From: Fidelibacterota bacterium
GTDB lineage: Bacteria; Fidelibacterota; Marinisomatia; Marinisomatales; SCKK01
Direction: 5' to 3'
DNA length: 64,000 nt
Assembly: GCA_004124475.1 (NCBI GenBank)
Contig: SCKK01000004.1
Coordinates: forward strand, 37,110-101,109
Both the position numbers and the translations under genes were made by a program. The stretch's first letter is position 1. Each line of letters begins with the position of its first letter. Below the pieces are notes generated by a model. The model was not told the origin of the DNA and ran no database searches. It saw only the letters and a list, made by a program, of their open reading frames with translations. Below are positions 42,479 to 52,587 of this stretch, one piece after another.

Positions 42479-43498
42479 GTGAAAAAACATTTAGTTATCT
42501 GTGGCTTGACCATACTTTTCGTTTTTTACCCGGTTTATGGTCAGGACATTACAAAAGTAGGGACGAGTAGTGCAGTCTTTCTGGGCATTGATATTGGTGC
42601 TAGGGCTTCTGCAATGGGTGGAGCCTTTGTTGCCGTTGCGAATGATCTTACAGCAATTTATTGGAACCCAGCCGGTATTGCACGATTAGAAAGCCCGCAA
42701 CTTGCTCTTATACACACCCAATGGATCGTCGACACGAATTTTGACTGGGGAGCTATGTCGATTCCTCTTGGTCGCTTTGGCACCATCGGTCTTAACGTCA
42801 CTTCTTTAACCCACGACGATATGGAAATACGGACTATTGAACAGCCGGAGGGTACGGGGGAGTTCTTCAGCGCCGGAGACTTGTCATTGGGTTTAACTTA
42901 CGCTATTAATCTTACGGATCGGTTTTCCATTGGATTTAACGGAAAATTTGTGCGCTCCGAGATCTTCAATGAGTCAGCTAACGCTTTTGCACTTGACGTA
43001 GGAACTCTTTTTGTGACCCAATATAACGGACTACGCATTGGAGCCGCCATAACGAATTTTGCTCCCAAAATGAGATTGAAGGGAAGAGACCTAATCATTC
43101 TTGTTGACCCTGCTCCCGATAAGTTTGGCAGTAACGATAGGATTGTTTCGGAACTTCAGACCGGTAGCTTTGATTTGCCATTGGCTTTCCGAGCTGGAAT
43201 TGCTATGGATGTGTTCAAATACAAGAATAGCCAATTGACATTCGCCGTTGAGGCTTATAACCCCAGCGACAACGCCGAAAGCGTCAATATAGGAATGGAA
43301 TACCTATTTTCCGATTATGCGGCTTTAAGATTTGGTTATAAATCTCTATTCAATAACGATTCAGAAGAAGGGTTTACCGGTGGTGGCGGAATCAATCTAA
43401 ATCTTACTGGTGGAACAACAATGATTTTGGACTACGCTTATTCTGACTTTGGAAGATTAAGATACGTACAGCGATTCTCTGTTATTATTGAGTTTTGA
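42479..43498 (+). CDS. PorV/PorQ-like outer-membrane protein (locus 1)
   Basis: This 339-residue protein begins at GTG 42479 with a signal peptide ending near VYGQ. It matches the PorV/UPF0164 family: VGTSSAVFLGIDIGARASAM, then GGAFVAVANDLTAIYWNPAG (about residues 26-65), then a 14-strand barrel of FadL type ending in RFSVIIEF. PorV shuttles cargo of the type IX secretion system to the cell surface, while other family members are lipid transporters. Here it is the third gene of the receptor-secreted protein-PorV unit, separated by a 229-bp gap. A specific partnership with the secreted protein at 39115 is inferred. Confidence 0.85.
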   Translation: MKKHLVICGLTILFVFYPVYGQDITKVGTSSAVFLGIDIGARASAMGGAFVAVANDLTAIYWNPAGIARLESPQLALIHTQWIVDTNFDWGAMSIPLGRFGTIGLNVTSLTHDDMEIRTIEQPEGTGEFFSAGDLSLGLTYAINLTDRFSIGFNGKFVRSEIFNESANAFALDVGTLFVTQYNGLRIGAAITNFAPKMRLKGRDLIILVDPAPDKFGSNDRIVSELQTGSFDLPLAFRAGIAMDVFKYKNSQLTFAVEAYNPSDNAESVNIGMEYLFSDYAALRFGYKSLFNNDSEEGFTGGGGINLNLTGGTTMILDYAYSDFGRLRYVQRFSVIIEF

Positions 43499-43643
43499 TG
43501 TGTCTCTTTTGCTTGAATTTGTGATTAGGTTATGACCTCCGCAAGAGCCACCCCGTTGAAAAGTTCTTTAGTATATATTTTCTGCCTGAAGCAACCTACT
43601 ATCAGTCAAAATAGAATTGTGGACGAAGATTAAAGAAGATAGC

Positions 43644-44009
43644 ATGGAATACTACGTAACTTTGAAACCAGGAGTAACGCAGTACCTGACACCGACAGAG
43701 GGATTAGTGTACTTCCGGACTGGCTTTATTGACTATTTTAACGTCTCGGAATTTCTACAATTCACCGATGAGAACGGAATGATGGAATGTTGGAATATTG
43801 CATATGCAATCGAGCCACTATTCCAAATAACCCAAAACCCATTATTCGTTCGACTGAGCTCACGACGAAGTCCATTGCTCCAATATTCCACTATTCTCCC
43901 GATACGAATCGGGGCGAAGCGTAGCGAAGCTAAGTTCAAAATTGGTATTATAAGGGCTGGAGACATTGGCACCACTCACACCGGTTTTGAGATCCTCAAA
44001 TCTACTTGA
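43644..44009 (+). CDS. Doubtful ORF between locus 1 and lacI
   Basis: From ATG 43644 a 121-codon frame is open (MEYYVTLKPGVTQYLTPTEG...). The first 70 residues look protein-like. The remainder crosses GC-rich repeat-like sequence (GATACGAATCGGGGCG) and enters the lacI promoter, so at least the end is probably not authentic. It has AAGATAGC rather than a clear ribosome-binding site. The sequence around it (43499-44141) holds nothing else I can name except the promoter at 44006. Confidence 0.25.
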   Translation: MEYYVTLKPGVTQYLTPTEGLVYFRTGFIDYFNVSEFLQFTDENGMMECWNIAYAIEPLFQITQNPLFVRLSSRRSPLLQYSTILPIRIGAKRSEAKFKIGIIRAGDIGTTHTGFEILKST

Positions 44010-44050
44010 CATTCTAATATCCAGTTTATTTAGATTTTACGCAATCGATT
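44006..44050 (+). promoter_or_regulatory. Promoter and LacI-type operator of the lacI-receptor operon
   Basis: TTGACA (44006-44011), 17 bp, TTTAGA (44029-44034), then GCAATCGATT at 44041-44050. AATCGATT is a perfect palindrome with the central CG typical of LacI-family operators. The position suggests autorepression. Confidence 0.68.
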
Positions 44051-44141
44051 TAGTAAATAACTCCAATGAAGTTGTCACAACAAAGAAATTATTATTGTAA
44101 CTTCTGCTATATGAAATTCATCCTTACAAAAGGTTAATCTG

Positions 44142-45161
44142 TTGCAAATAACCACTCTTCAAACGATCGCAAATCTTGTTCATTACTCCCGTTCCACCGT
44201 TTCCCGGGTGCTCAACGATCAATGGAATGAACATGGAATCAGCGAGGCTACTGCTGAACTTGTCATTGCCAAAGCAAAAGAACTGAACTATATAAAGAAC
44301 GAAGGAGCCAGTTCTTTAAGGGCAAAGAAAACGTTTACTATTGGGGTTATAGTTAGGGATATCACCAATCCATTTTATACTCAACTTGTTAAGTTCGTTG
44401 AGAATGCTCTCTATACGAAAGGTTATACTGTAATAATTTGTAATACAGGATATGATTTAGAGAAGGAAAATGGCCATATTAATGTACTTCTTCGTCGTAG
44501 GGTTGATGGTATTATTCTATCACCAAATCAGAAATCAATTGATAATATATCATTAATAAAAGATCGAAACGTACCTCTTGCTTTTTTCGATTGTAAGATT
44601 GATGAGATTGAGGCTGACTATATTTTGGTTGATAACGAGGCAGGTACTTCGGAAGCGGTAAATCACTTAATATCTAAGGGGCATAAAAAAATTGCCTATA
44701 TCGGAGGCGATCCTTTTGAATCAAATAACAGGCTTAGATATGAGGGTTATAAAAAATCACTTTCAAAAGCAGCTCTTCCTATTCGTGAACATTACGTTAA
44801 ACATAGTAATTACACTTTTAAACACGGTTATGAAGCATCAAAAGAATTAATCCGTTTGAACGATGCTCCCACAGCGTTTTTTGCAGCAAATAACCGTATC
44901 GTGTTAGGTGCCTATAAAGGGATTATAGATTGTGGTTTACATATTCCTGAGGATGTTTCTATTATTGGCTTTGATGATTTCGAAACAGCTATTATGTTAC
45001 CCATTCGATTAACTGTTGTTTGTCAACCTATTGAAGAGATTGCTTTATGTACGGTCGATCTTTTGCTTTCGAGGATTAATAATACTAATACACAATCCTT
45101 TGTGACAAAAATATTAAAAACTGAGCTTATTCTTCGACAATCTATTAAAGGACTGGCGTAA
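44142..45161 (+). CDS. LacI family transcriptional regulator
   Basis: This 339-residue protein starts at TTG, which is supported by the ATG at the same place in the truncated copy (31846). The helix-turn-helix and hinge (TTLQTIANLVHYSRSTVSRV, then NELNYIKNEGASSLRAKKT-like sequence to residue 60) precede a periplasmic-binding-like effector domain with TIGVIVRDITNPFYTQLV (about 64-81) and IPEDVSIIGFDDFETA near 270. It probably senses a sugar-derived ligand. Its stop is followed immediately by the GTG of the receptor at 45162, so regulator and receptor form one operon. It is the likely binder of the GCAAYCGATT sites in this window. Confidence 0.93.
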   Translation: MQITTLQTIANLVHYSRSTVSRVLNDQWNEHGISEATAELVIAKAKELNYIKNEGASSLRAKKTFTIGVIVRDITNPFYTQLVKFVENALYTKGYTVIICNTGYDLEKENGHINVLLRRRVDGIILSPNQKSIDNISLIKDRNVPLAFFDCKIDEIEADYILVDNEAGTSEAVNHLISKGHKKIAYIGGDPFESNNRLRYEGYKKSLSKAALPIREHYVKHSNYTFKHGYEASKELIRLNDAPTAFFAANNRIVLGAYKGIIDCGLHIPEDVSIIGFDDFETAIMLPIRLTVVCQPIEEIALCTVDLLLSRINNTNTQSFVTKILKTELILRQSIKGLA

Positions 45162-48020
45162 GTGAATAAATTTCCTAACTCTTATTTTCCTGAAAGTTAC
45201 CATTTGTCATCTATTTTATTTCTGATCATCCTGATTACAGGTTTAATGATATCTCAGACGCTCGGAGGTATAAGTGGGAAAATTGCCGGTCGTATAATAG
45301 ATAAAACAACAGGTGATCCTCTAATTGGATGTAATGTTATTGTTGAAGAGACGGATTTAGGTGCAGCCACAGATATAGACGGATATTATTTTATTCTAAA
45401 CGTTTCTCCTGGAATCTATTCTATTAGAGCAATGATGATTGGATATCAAACCGTAAACGTTTTGGATGTGGAGGTTTCTACAGATTTCACGACACAAATT
45501 GATTTTGAATTATTGTCCTCAGCTTTAGAAATGGAGGCAGTTAGTATTGTTGCGGAAAGACCCATCATTAAGAAGGATCTCACCTCAACAAAAGCAATTA
45601 TCAGTGCAGAAACCATTTCCGGAATGCCTGTGGAGGAGATTGGAGATATTCTTGAACTACAGGCAGGAATCATTAAAGGAAGTGACAATAAAATTCACAT
45701 TCGCGGTGGCCGGTCGAGTGAAATTCTTTATCTGATTGATGGTATTTCCGTAAGTGATCCGTTCTCAGGTGAAATCGCAATAGAAGTGGAAAATAACGTT
45801 ATACAGGAGCTTACGGTAGTCAGCGGAACATTTAATGCAGAGTACGGAAGGGCTATGTCAGGTATTGTTGAAATCATAACTAAGGATGGGGGTCGGAAGT
45901 TATCGGGAAATATTTCAACTTATTTAGGGGATTATTTGAGTTTTGATGATGATTTGTTTTGGAACATCGATGATATTAGTCCCAATGGTTTAACGAATAT
46001 ACAAGTAAGTCTAAATGGGCCAATTCCAGGATTTGGAAAAAAGTTAACTTTTTTTGCTACCAGTAGATATTACAGTGATAAAGGATGGTTGTATGGAAGA
46101 AGGTGGGTAACTCCGGGCTTTCTTAATCAATCTAACCCTGATAGCGTATATTGGGCGGTTGAACCTGGGGATAGTGCTTTTGTTTCAATGAACTTCTTTT
46201 GGAAAACGACTGCACAAGGAAAGCTGACTTTCCGGCCTCTCCCAAAGATTAAACTCTCGTATGGCGTATTTTGGGATAATTCAAACTACCGGGTATATGA
46301 CCAGCTTTTCAGGTACAACCCGGATGGTGACTATAGACATTTTAAGAATGCACTTACTCAGATTTTTACTCTGAACCATACATTATCAGCCACCACCTTT
46401 TATACTTTGAAACTATCCAATTTAGCAACCCATTATGAAAGGAATGTCTTTGATGACCCATTCAATCCTGGATATGTGGATGTAGAAGCCTACAGGGGTA
46501 GATTTTACGACGGGGGTACCAAACTCTGGCATGTAAGTCGAGGGACCACAAGTTACGGTGGGAGGTTTGATCTGCTGAGTCAGGTAACAAATAATCACCA
46601 AATGAAGACCGGATTTGAGATCACAAAATACACGATGACTTATAAAGATTTTAGGGTGTTATTGGATCGGAGCACTGATTATCTGCCTGCAATAGGGGAG
46701 GATGTTCCGGGAAATATAAATTACAACAATTACAAACACCGTCCTTTGGAATTTGCAGTTTACATACAGGACAAAATGGAATTTGAGGATATGATCGTGA
46801 ATGTCGGTATTCGATTTGACTACTTTGATCCTGCTGGTAAAGTTCCAACTGACGCAAGAGATCCTGATAATGCCAAGTATTTTTGGGTGAACTTTATTGG
46901 TGAAACTGATTCGCTTCGCATTCACGAGGCAAAATTTAATAATTCCACTATGACTTATTTAAGAACTGTTGATATTCAAGACAAACCGTGGGAATACAAA
47001 TATAAAGATGCTGAACCAACGCAAAAAATAAGTCCCAGAATAGGAATTGCCTATCCTATTACGGACAGAGGTGTAATCCATTTTTCTTATGGTCACTTTT
47101 TTCAGACACCGCCGTTTCAGTATCTTTACTTTAATTCTGAGTTTGAGGTTCGATCAGGACCGCTAAATAAGAATGAAGGTAAAGGAGTGTTTGATAGAAT
47201 ATTTAGTATTGATCCTGAAGCGGAAGGCAACAAAATGGGAAATGCCGAATTGAAACCGCAGCAAACGATCATTTATGAATTGGGACTTCAACAACAAATT
47301 AGTGACGATATTGGGATTGATATTACTGGATTTTATAAAGATATGAGAAATCTATTAGGTACTGAAATTATTACGATGTATGACACACGACTCTATGCGA
47401 GATATATCAATCGGGACTATGGAAATATTCGTGGAGTGACATTCGCCTTGAATCAACGATCTTCTAGAAATATGTTTGTTTCTTTGGATTATACTTATCA
47501 AATTGCCGAAGGAAATGCCTCAAATCCGAATGACGCTTTTTTAGATGCGATTGGCGGACGTGAAAGTGAAATCAGGGTGGTTCCTTTAGATTGGGATCAG
47601 ACACATACTTTAAATGTTAATCTAACGGTAACGATCCCTGGAAACTGGGGATTGAGTATTCTGGGTAAATTTGGCAGTGGATTACCCTATACGTTCGAGC
47701 CCCCGCAAACGGGTGCACAATTTACTCGTTTTGAGAATAATGAAAGAAAACCGGCCAATATCACAATTGACCTCAATGCTCATAAAAAATTCAATATCGG
47801 AGGAATCAAGGGTTCACTGTTTATGAAAATTTATAACCTTTTTGACAGGAGGAATGAAATTGCCGTGTACAATGATACCGGACGTGCGGGTTACACAGTT
47901 CGTACGCAGTACTGGGGTGAGTGGGTGGACAGTGTAGGATCAGAACCACAATGGGTGAATCGCCCTCATATGTTCTCTCAACCCCGGCGGGTTATATTGG
48001 GATTCAGTTTAGGATTCTAA
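45162..48020 (+). CDS. TonB-dependent receptor with carboxypeptidase-regulatory domain (locus 2)
   Basis: The 952-residue product starts at GTG 45162, directly after the lacI stop. The signal sequence (LFLIILITGLMISQTLGG) is followed by a CarboxypepD_reg-like domain (GRIIDKTTGDPLIGCNVIVE, about 42-120). The plug contains IHIRGGRSSEILYLIDGIS, DPFSGE and FNAEYGRAMSG. The barrel ends PRRVILGFSLGF. It resembles the receptors at 36001 and 58182 in layout and wording, and is closest to 58182 as read by eye. It should import a ligand that also controls LacI. The decayed copy at 32205 derives from this gene or its ancestor. Confidence 0.92.
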   Translation: MNKFPNSYFPESYHLSSILFLIILITGLMISQTLGGISGKIAGRIIDKTTGDPLIGCNVIVEETDLGAATDIDGYYFILNVSPGIYSIRAMMIGYQTVNVLDVEVSTDFTTQIDFELLSSALEMEAVSIVAERPIIKKDLTSTKAIISAETISGMPVEEIGDILELQAGIIKGSDNKIHIRGGRSSEILYLIDGISVSDPFSGEIAIEVENNVIQELTVVSGTFNAEYGRAMSGIVEIITKDGGRKLSGNISTYLGDYLSFDDDLFWNIDDISPNGLTNIQVSLNGPIPGFGKKLTFFATSRYYSDKGWLYGRRWVTPGFLNQSNPDSVYWAVEPGDSAFVSMNFFWKTTAQGKLTFRPLPKIKLSYGVFWDNSNYRVYDQLFRYNPDGDYRHFKNALTQIFTLNHTLSATTFYTLKLSNLATHYERNVFDDPFNPGYVDVEAYRGRFYDGGTKLWHVSRGTTSYGGRFDLLSQVTNNHQMKTGFEITKYTMTYKDFRVLLDRSTDYLPAIGEDVPGNINYNNYKHRPLEFAVYIQDKMEFEDMIVNVGIRFDYFDPAGKVPTDARDPDNAKYFWVNFIGETDSLRIHEAKFNNSTMTYLRTVDIQDKPWEYKYKDAEPTQKISPRIGIAYPITDRGVIHFSYGHFFQTPPFQYLYFNSEFEVRSGPLNKNEGKGVFDRIFSIDPEAEGNKMGNAELKPQQTIIYELGLQQQISDDIGIDITGFYKDMRNLLGTEIITMYDTRLYARYINRDYGNIRGVTFALNQRSSRNMFVSLDYTYQIAEGNASNPNDAFLDAIGGRESEIRVVPLDWDQTHTLNVNLTVTIPGNWGLSILGKFGSGLPYTFEPPQTGAQFTRFENNERKPANITIDLNAHKKFNIGGIKGSLFMKIYNLFDRRNEIAVYNDTGRAGYTVRTQYWGEWVDSVGSEPQWVNRPHMFSQPRRVILGFSLGF

Positions 48021-48022
48021 TT

Positions 48023-51000
48023 GTGAGGCAAGGTAATACATCAGTAGTTGGGCAAAATAAAGCTTATCCCGAGAATTGGGACAAGCTTATCCCGAGAATT
48101 GGGACAAGCTTATCCCGACACGTCGGGACTCCGACAAGTTTCCCCGACATTCGCTTCGCTTCAGTCGGGATTTCCTCCGCAAGCCGGCGGATCCAACACG
48201 TTTTACGTTTCACGTTTCAAATTTCATTGGCGCTGCTTTTGTCTGCCACAGCGGCTTACGGGGGTGGTCCCTATGGAGATTCGGCTTACCGGAGAATGGG
48301 AACCCATAATGGAAATCTGATTGCTACGATCTATTTCAACCAGGGAGATATCAGCGGCTGGCATGGATGGGGTTACCCTCCTCCCAGAATAGAATGGCCT
48401 AAAGGATCGGGTCATGAATACGGCGACGAAAACAGTATATTGGTCGCTGCCGAAGTTGTGAATGTACACGGAGACACCATTCATATTCTCAGTGAAAGCA
48501 GTCTGGACTGGGATGCCACGGATACCAACCCAATTCTGGGAGGTCAGATGGGATGGGAACCATTACCAGGATTTTTCAATCTGGCACAGGATTCCCCTGC
48601 TATGAGTGACCTTTTAGAAAGCTGGCCCTCAGACTGGCCCGATAGGATGAATCAGGATGACCCCGGGTGGCCCGGGTCGTGGAATGGCTACTTCGGTCGT
48701 GACGTTTTCCAGGCGGACCAGGAGAGTTATTTCGTGATGGATGATAACTACAATGTTGAGTTTGATTATATACCGGATATCACTGACCCAAACCGCTATG
48801 GTTTAGGACTCCAGGTCGCTGTCAGAGGCCTCCAGTGGTCCGATCCCCTCGCTCAAGACTGCATCTTCTGGCTCTATGACATAACAAACGTCTCGACAAC
48901 CACCTACGATAAAATTGTCTTCGGGTCAGTGTTCGACGCAAGGGTTGGGGGGACAGGGGAGGAGAATGATGATTTAGCTGAATTTATTTCCTATGGGAAT
49001 ATGGATATTACTTATTCCTGGGATAGTGATAATTTGGGGTCAGGCGGATGGTCTCCCGTTGGGTATATAGGATTTGCCTTTCTGGAGAGCCCGGGAATTG
49101 CTTATGATGGGTACGATAATGATGACGATGGTTTGGTTGATGAAAGTCGAGATAACGATGCCGGAACCTGGTTGGACGCCTTTCCTTATGGCATCGATGA
49201 TGTGGATAAATTTAAACTATTTTACAAACGGGAACCAATCCCCCACTGGTCCGGGGATGAGGATGGAGATTGGCTTGGCTTTGGTGACCTGAATGGGAAT
49301 GGAATGTGGGATTCCTTCGAAGTACTCAATGACGACTTGGGGCAGGACGGCATTGGGCCCGACCATCTCAAGTATCCAGGCTGGGATACCGGCGAAGGAG
49401 ACGGTATCCCCACGCAAGGAGAACCCAATTTCGGGAAAACGGATGTGGATGAGTCCGACCAGATTGGTTTGACCAGCATGGAGTCCCATGTTGAAAATTC
49501 GGTCGTGTTTGCCAACGATGAGCTTATGTGGACATTGTTACGTCCGGGTCGTTGGGTGCTTCCTGATCCGGGGTTACTCACAAATTACGAATTCTTCTAT
49601 GCTTCCGGTTTCTTCCTGCTTGAGCCAGGAAAGACGGAACGATTTTCCCTTGCCCTTCTTTTAGGAGAAGATAAAGATGACATTCTTCGGAACAAGAAAA
49701 CAGTTCAGAACATTTACGACGCCAACTACCGCTTTAAATCCCCCCCGCTTAAACCGAAGCTTCTTGCAGTAGCAGGGGACAAAAAGGTGACCCTTTATTG
49801 GGACAAGCTTGCTGAACGTTCCCGGGATCCTGTCTATGGATTTGACTTCGAAGGGTATATGATCTACAAAAGTACCTGGTATGACTTTTCCGATGCGGAT
49901 CCGGTGACAGACAGTTACGGGAATGTCGTCTTTTTTGAACCTGTAGCACAGTTTGATCTGGTGGATGGGCTTGTGGGTCCCCATTCGGTCGGGATCGGTT
50001 CCGAACCGGGGATAGATGAACCCACCGGGGCAAACCTGAATATGGGCACAGATAGTGGTCTTAAACACTTCTGGGTAGATACGGACGTCCTGAATGGACA
50101 GACTTATTATTATGCCATTGTCTCCTACGATAAAGGATACGACATTGACTTCTTCGAACGAGGGCTTACTAATGATTCCACTCTTCTTGTCGCTTCCCCG
50201 AGTATTTGCGCCATCGATTTTGAACTGGATAAGCTGGGCAACGTGATCGGTAAAGGCGTAAATACCGCGATTGCGACGCCATCTGCTCCCACTGCAGGAT
50301 ACGTTCCTCCTGAACTATCCGAACTGGAACATATTGCCGGACCAGCGACAGGATCCATCGTCTACACCCTGCTCGACCCACTTAAGATAAAAGACAACAC
50401 TACCTACCATTTTCTCTTTGATGACACCTCTGCCAATGAAATCATCTATACCGTCCGGGATATAACCGATTCTCGCATAGTCCTTTTTAACCAAACAGGG
50501 ATATACGGAGACAACAGCCTGGAGTTCGACGGTCTTATGCTCACCATCAACAATGATTCAACCGTGAACTATAACCCATCCAATTCAGGGTGGATTGCCG
50601 GTAGCAGTAATTATGAATTACAGATTACGTATTTAATTACTGGAGGAGAGGTTTATCGTTCTCCTTCCGATTATATGATTATCTTTGATAGCACGGTAAT
50701 CGATACGTCGTGGCATACGGTAAGTACAAGTAGCCTTAACAACAAGCCAGCGAAGTTCCAGATATGGGACGTGACCTATGCTGAAAATCCAAAGAAGCTC
50801 AGGTTTGCGTTCAAAGATAAAAATCGGGATGGGTTGTTTATTGGAGATCCGATCAATGATTATGTCTATATCTGGGCAGGGCATCATGACAGCACTAGGA
50901 GTTGGAAAATAGCATTGGAGGAACCACCTGACATATACGATACGACAGGAGTCGGACAGGATATAACTATTGATACGATTCGTGTGGATCCAATCCTTCC

Positions 51001-51433
51001 TACGGTTGGGGATACATTGTTTATTTCAATCACCAAACCGTTTCGGTCGGGTGATATTTATGAATTGAAAACAATGGGAGCTTATGTCGATAGATCTGTT
51101 GCTGAAAACAGTCTGGACCGTATTGTAGTAGTTCCCAATCCTTATGTTGCAGCAGCTTTGTGGGAGCAGAAGTTACCCCCCGGCATCATTTCCGGACGCG
51201 GAGAGCGAAAGATCGGATTTATCAATCTTCCGGAAAAGTGCACCATACGTATTTATACCGCCCGTGGGTATCTCGTACGTATCATTGAACATGAATCCAC
51301 TATAGTCGATGGAACGGAATTCTGGGATTTAAAAACCAAAGATGGAATGGACGTGGCTTACGGACTCTATTTTTTCCACATTGACGCAGACAATCTGGGT
51401 GAAAAACTCGGGAGGTTTGCCATTATTAAGTGA
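48023..51433 (+). CDS. Large secreted DxDxDG-rich protein (locus 2)
   Basis: The best candidate start is GTG 48023, giving 1136 residues, but it lacks a ribosome-binding site. The first 60 codons run through a tandem hairpin repeat (48061-48128) before a signal-like FQISLALLLSATAAYGG, so the true start is uncertain. The body parallels the locus 1 protein: DDPGWPGSWNGYFG, GYDNDDDGLVDESRD, GDEDGDWLGFGDLNGNGMWD, GEGDGIPTQGEPNFGKTDVD, VTLYWDKLAERSRD and a C-terminal VVPNPYVAAALWE ... LGRFAIIK domain. It is presumably sorted to the surface by the same system. The stop overlaps the PorV-like start. Confidence 0.75.
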   Translation: MRQGNTSVVGQNKAYPENWDKLIPRIGTSLSRHVGTPTSFPDIRFASVGISSASRRIQHVLRFTFQISLALLLSATAAYGGGPYGDSAYRRMGTHNGNLIATIYFNQGDISGWHGWGYPPPRIEWPKGSGHEYGDENSILVAAEVVNVHGDTIHILSESSLDWDATDTNPILGGQMGWEPLPGFFNLAQDSPAMSDLLESWPSDWPDRMNQDDPGWPGSWNGYFGRDVFQADQESYFVMDDNYNVEFDYIPDITDPNRYGLGLQVAVRGLQWSDPLAQDCIFWLYDITNVSTTTYDKIVFGSVFDARVGGTGEENDDLAEFISYGNMDITYSWDSDNLGSGGWSPVGYIGFAFLESPGIAYDGYDNDDDGLVDESRDNDAGTWLDAFPYGIDDVDKFKLFYKREPIPHWSGDEDGDWLGFGDLNGNGMWDSFEVLNDDLGQDGIGPDHLKYPGWDTGEGDGIPTQGEPNFGKTDVDESDQIGLTSMESHVENSVVFANDELMWTLLRPGRWVLPDPGLLTNYEFFYASGFFLLEPGKTERFSLALLLGEDKDDILRNKKTVQNIYDANYRFKSPPLKPKLLAVAGDKKVTLYWDKLAERSRDPVYGFDFEGYMIYKSTWYDFSDADPVTDSYGNVVFFEPVAQFDLVDGLVGPHSVGIGSEPGIDEPTGANLNMGTDSGLKHFWVDTDVLNGQTYYYAIVSYDKGYDIDFFERGLTNDSTLLVASPSICAIDFELDKLGNVIGKGVNTAIATPSAPTAGYVPPELSELEHIAGPATGSIVYTLLDPLKIKDNTTYHFLFDDTSANEIIYTVRDITDSRIVLFNQTGIYGDNSLEFDGLMLTINNDSTVNYNPSNSGWIAGSSNYELQITYLITGGEVYRSPSDYMIIFDSTVIDTSWHTVSTSSLNNKPAKFQIWDVTYAENPKKLRFAFKDKNRDGLFIGDPINDYVYIWAGHHDSTRSWKIALEEPPDIYDTTGVGQDITIDTIRVDPILPTVGDTLFISITKPFRSGDIYELKTMGAYVDRSVAENSLDRIVVVPNPYVAAALWEQKLPPGIISGRGERKIGFINLPEKCTIRIYTARGYLVRIIEHESTIVDGTEFWDLKTKDGMDVAYGLYFFHIDADNLGEKLGRFAIIK
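48061..48128 (+). repeat. Tandem 23-bp hairpin repeats
   Basis: AGCTTATCCCGAGAATTGGG plus ACA repeats exactly at 48061-48083 and 48084-48106. A third unit at 48107 diverges to CCCGACACGTCGGG. Each unit contains an inverted repeat around AGAATT. The array lies between the receptor stop and the signal peptide of the next protein. Confidence 0.85.
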
Positions 51434-52587
51434 TGAGAATTTGTATGAGAACAAGTTTCCCAAAAATTCCTTCGGACAAGCAGGTACACGCAGCTTACAG
51501 TCCCGTACCGCAGGTCGGGGTGTCGAAGTTTAAAGTATCTTATTTCAATCAGTCTATTCGAAATGTCCTATCCTCCCCCCTCTTTTTTGTCACTTTCATT
51601 ATACTCAATCTTGTGCAGGGTCAATTTGTAAGCAACGTCTCGAAAGTAGGCACCACGGCTGCTCCATTCTTGGGAATTGAAGTAGGCTCCCGGGCTATCG
51701 GTATGGGAGGTGCCTTTGTTGCGGTTGCCAATGATGCAACTGCTATCTATTGGAATCCGGCGGGAATAGCCCGTTTATCTAAGAGCGAGGTTACTCTGAT
51801 TCATACAAATTGGTTGGTAGGAACCAATTTCGACTTTGCAGGTATTGTGTTGCCTATGGGTCGCATGGGATCAATTGCAGTAAGTATAACCTCCTTGAGT
51901 ACTGAAGAAATGGAGGTTAGAACCGTACAGAACCCTGAGGGCACTGGGGAAAAATTTTCCTATGGCGATTTATCCGCAGGATTGTCTTATGCCAAGAACC
52001 TGACGAACAAGTTTTCGATTGGAGTTAATGTAAAATATATTTCACAGAGAATTTGGCATATGAATGCCCAAGGGTATGCCCTCGATATAGGAACTTTATT
52101 CCGAACCGAGTTTAATGGGATGATGATCGGAATGAGCATCTCAAATTTTGGCGGGTCGATGAAATTGGAAGGAAAAGACGTCTTTGTAAACTATGATGAA
52201 GCGCCTCAATTCGGTGGAAGTAATGAGCGAATCCCAGCATATAAAAAGACGGATGAGTTTCCTTTGCCCCTTCTTTTCAGGGTCGGCATAGCGATGGACC
52301 TTCTCAAAAATAGCAGGAACCAGTTAACAATTGCCGCAGATGCAGCTCACCCGAACGACAATACGGAGTATATTAACCTGGGGATGGAATATATCTTTAG
52401 AGATCAGGTAGCCCTGAGATTTGGATATAAGAATTTGTTCACCCTTGATACTGAAGAAGGATTCACTGCCGGTGTCGGCACGAAATTGAAATTGGCAGGA
52501 GGAGTTGCATTAAAGATTGATTATGCTTTTCAGGATTTTGGTAGACTACATAATGCACAGCGATTTTCTTTGGGGTTTGAATTTTAG
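51433..52587 (+). CDS. PorV/PorQ-like outer-membrane protein (locus 2)
   Basis: This 384-residue product begins at ATG 51433, which overlaps the preceding TGA. Its first 45 residues are unusual and only then comes the signal-like VLSSPLFFVTFIILNLVQGQ, so the true start may be later. The PorV family block VGTTAAPFLGIEVGSRAIGM, then GGAFVAVANDATAIYWNPAG, is very close to that of 42479. The barrel ends QRFSLGFEF. It completes the second receptor-secreted protein-PorV unit. The two PorV-like proteins being each tied to one secreted protein suggests dedicated export partners. Confidence 0.85.
   Translation: MRICMRTSFPKIPSDKQVHAAYSPVPQVGVSKFKVSYFNQSIRNVLSSPLFFVTFIILNLVQGQFVSNVSKVGTTAAPFLGIEVGSRAIGMGGAFVAVANDATAIYWNPAGIARLSKSEVTLIHTNWLVGTNFDFAGIVLPMGRMGSIAVSITSLSTEEMEVRTVQNPEGTGEKFSYGDLSAGLSYAKNLTNKFSIGVNVKYISQRIWHMNAQGYALDIGTLFRTEFNGMMIGMSISNFGGSMKLEGKDVFVNYDEAPQFGGSNERIPAYKKTDEFPLPLLFRVGIAMDLLKNSRNQLTIAADAAHPNDNTEYINLGMEYIFRDQVALRFGYKNLFTLDTEEGFTAGVGTKLKLAGGVALKIDYAFQDFGRLHNAQRFSLGFEF

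Noticed and set aside
48061..48128. CRISPR-like tandem repeats
   Set aside because: Units are directly adjacent with no spacers, only two are exact, and there are no cas genes.
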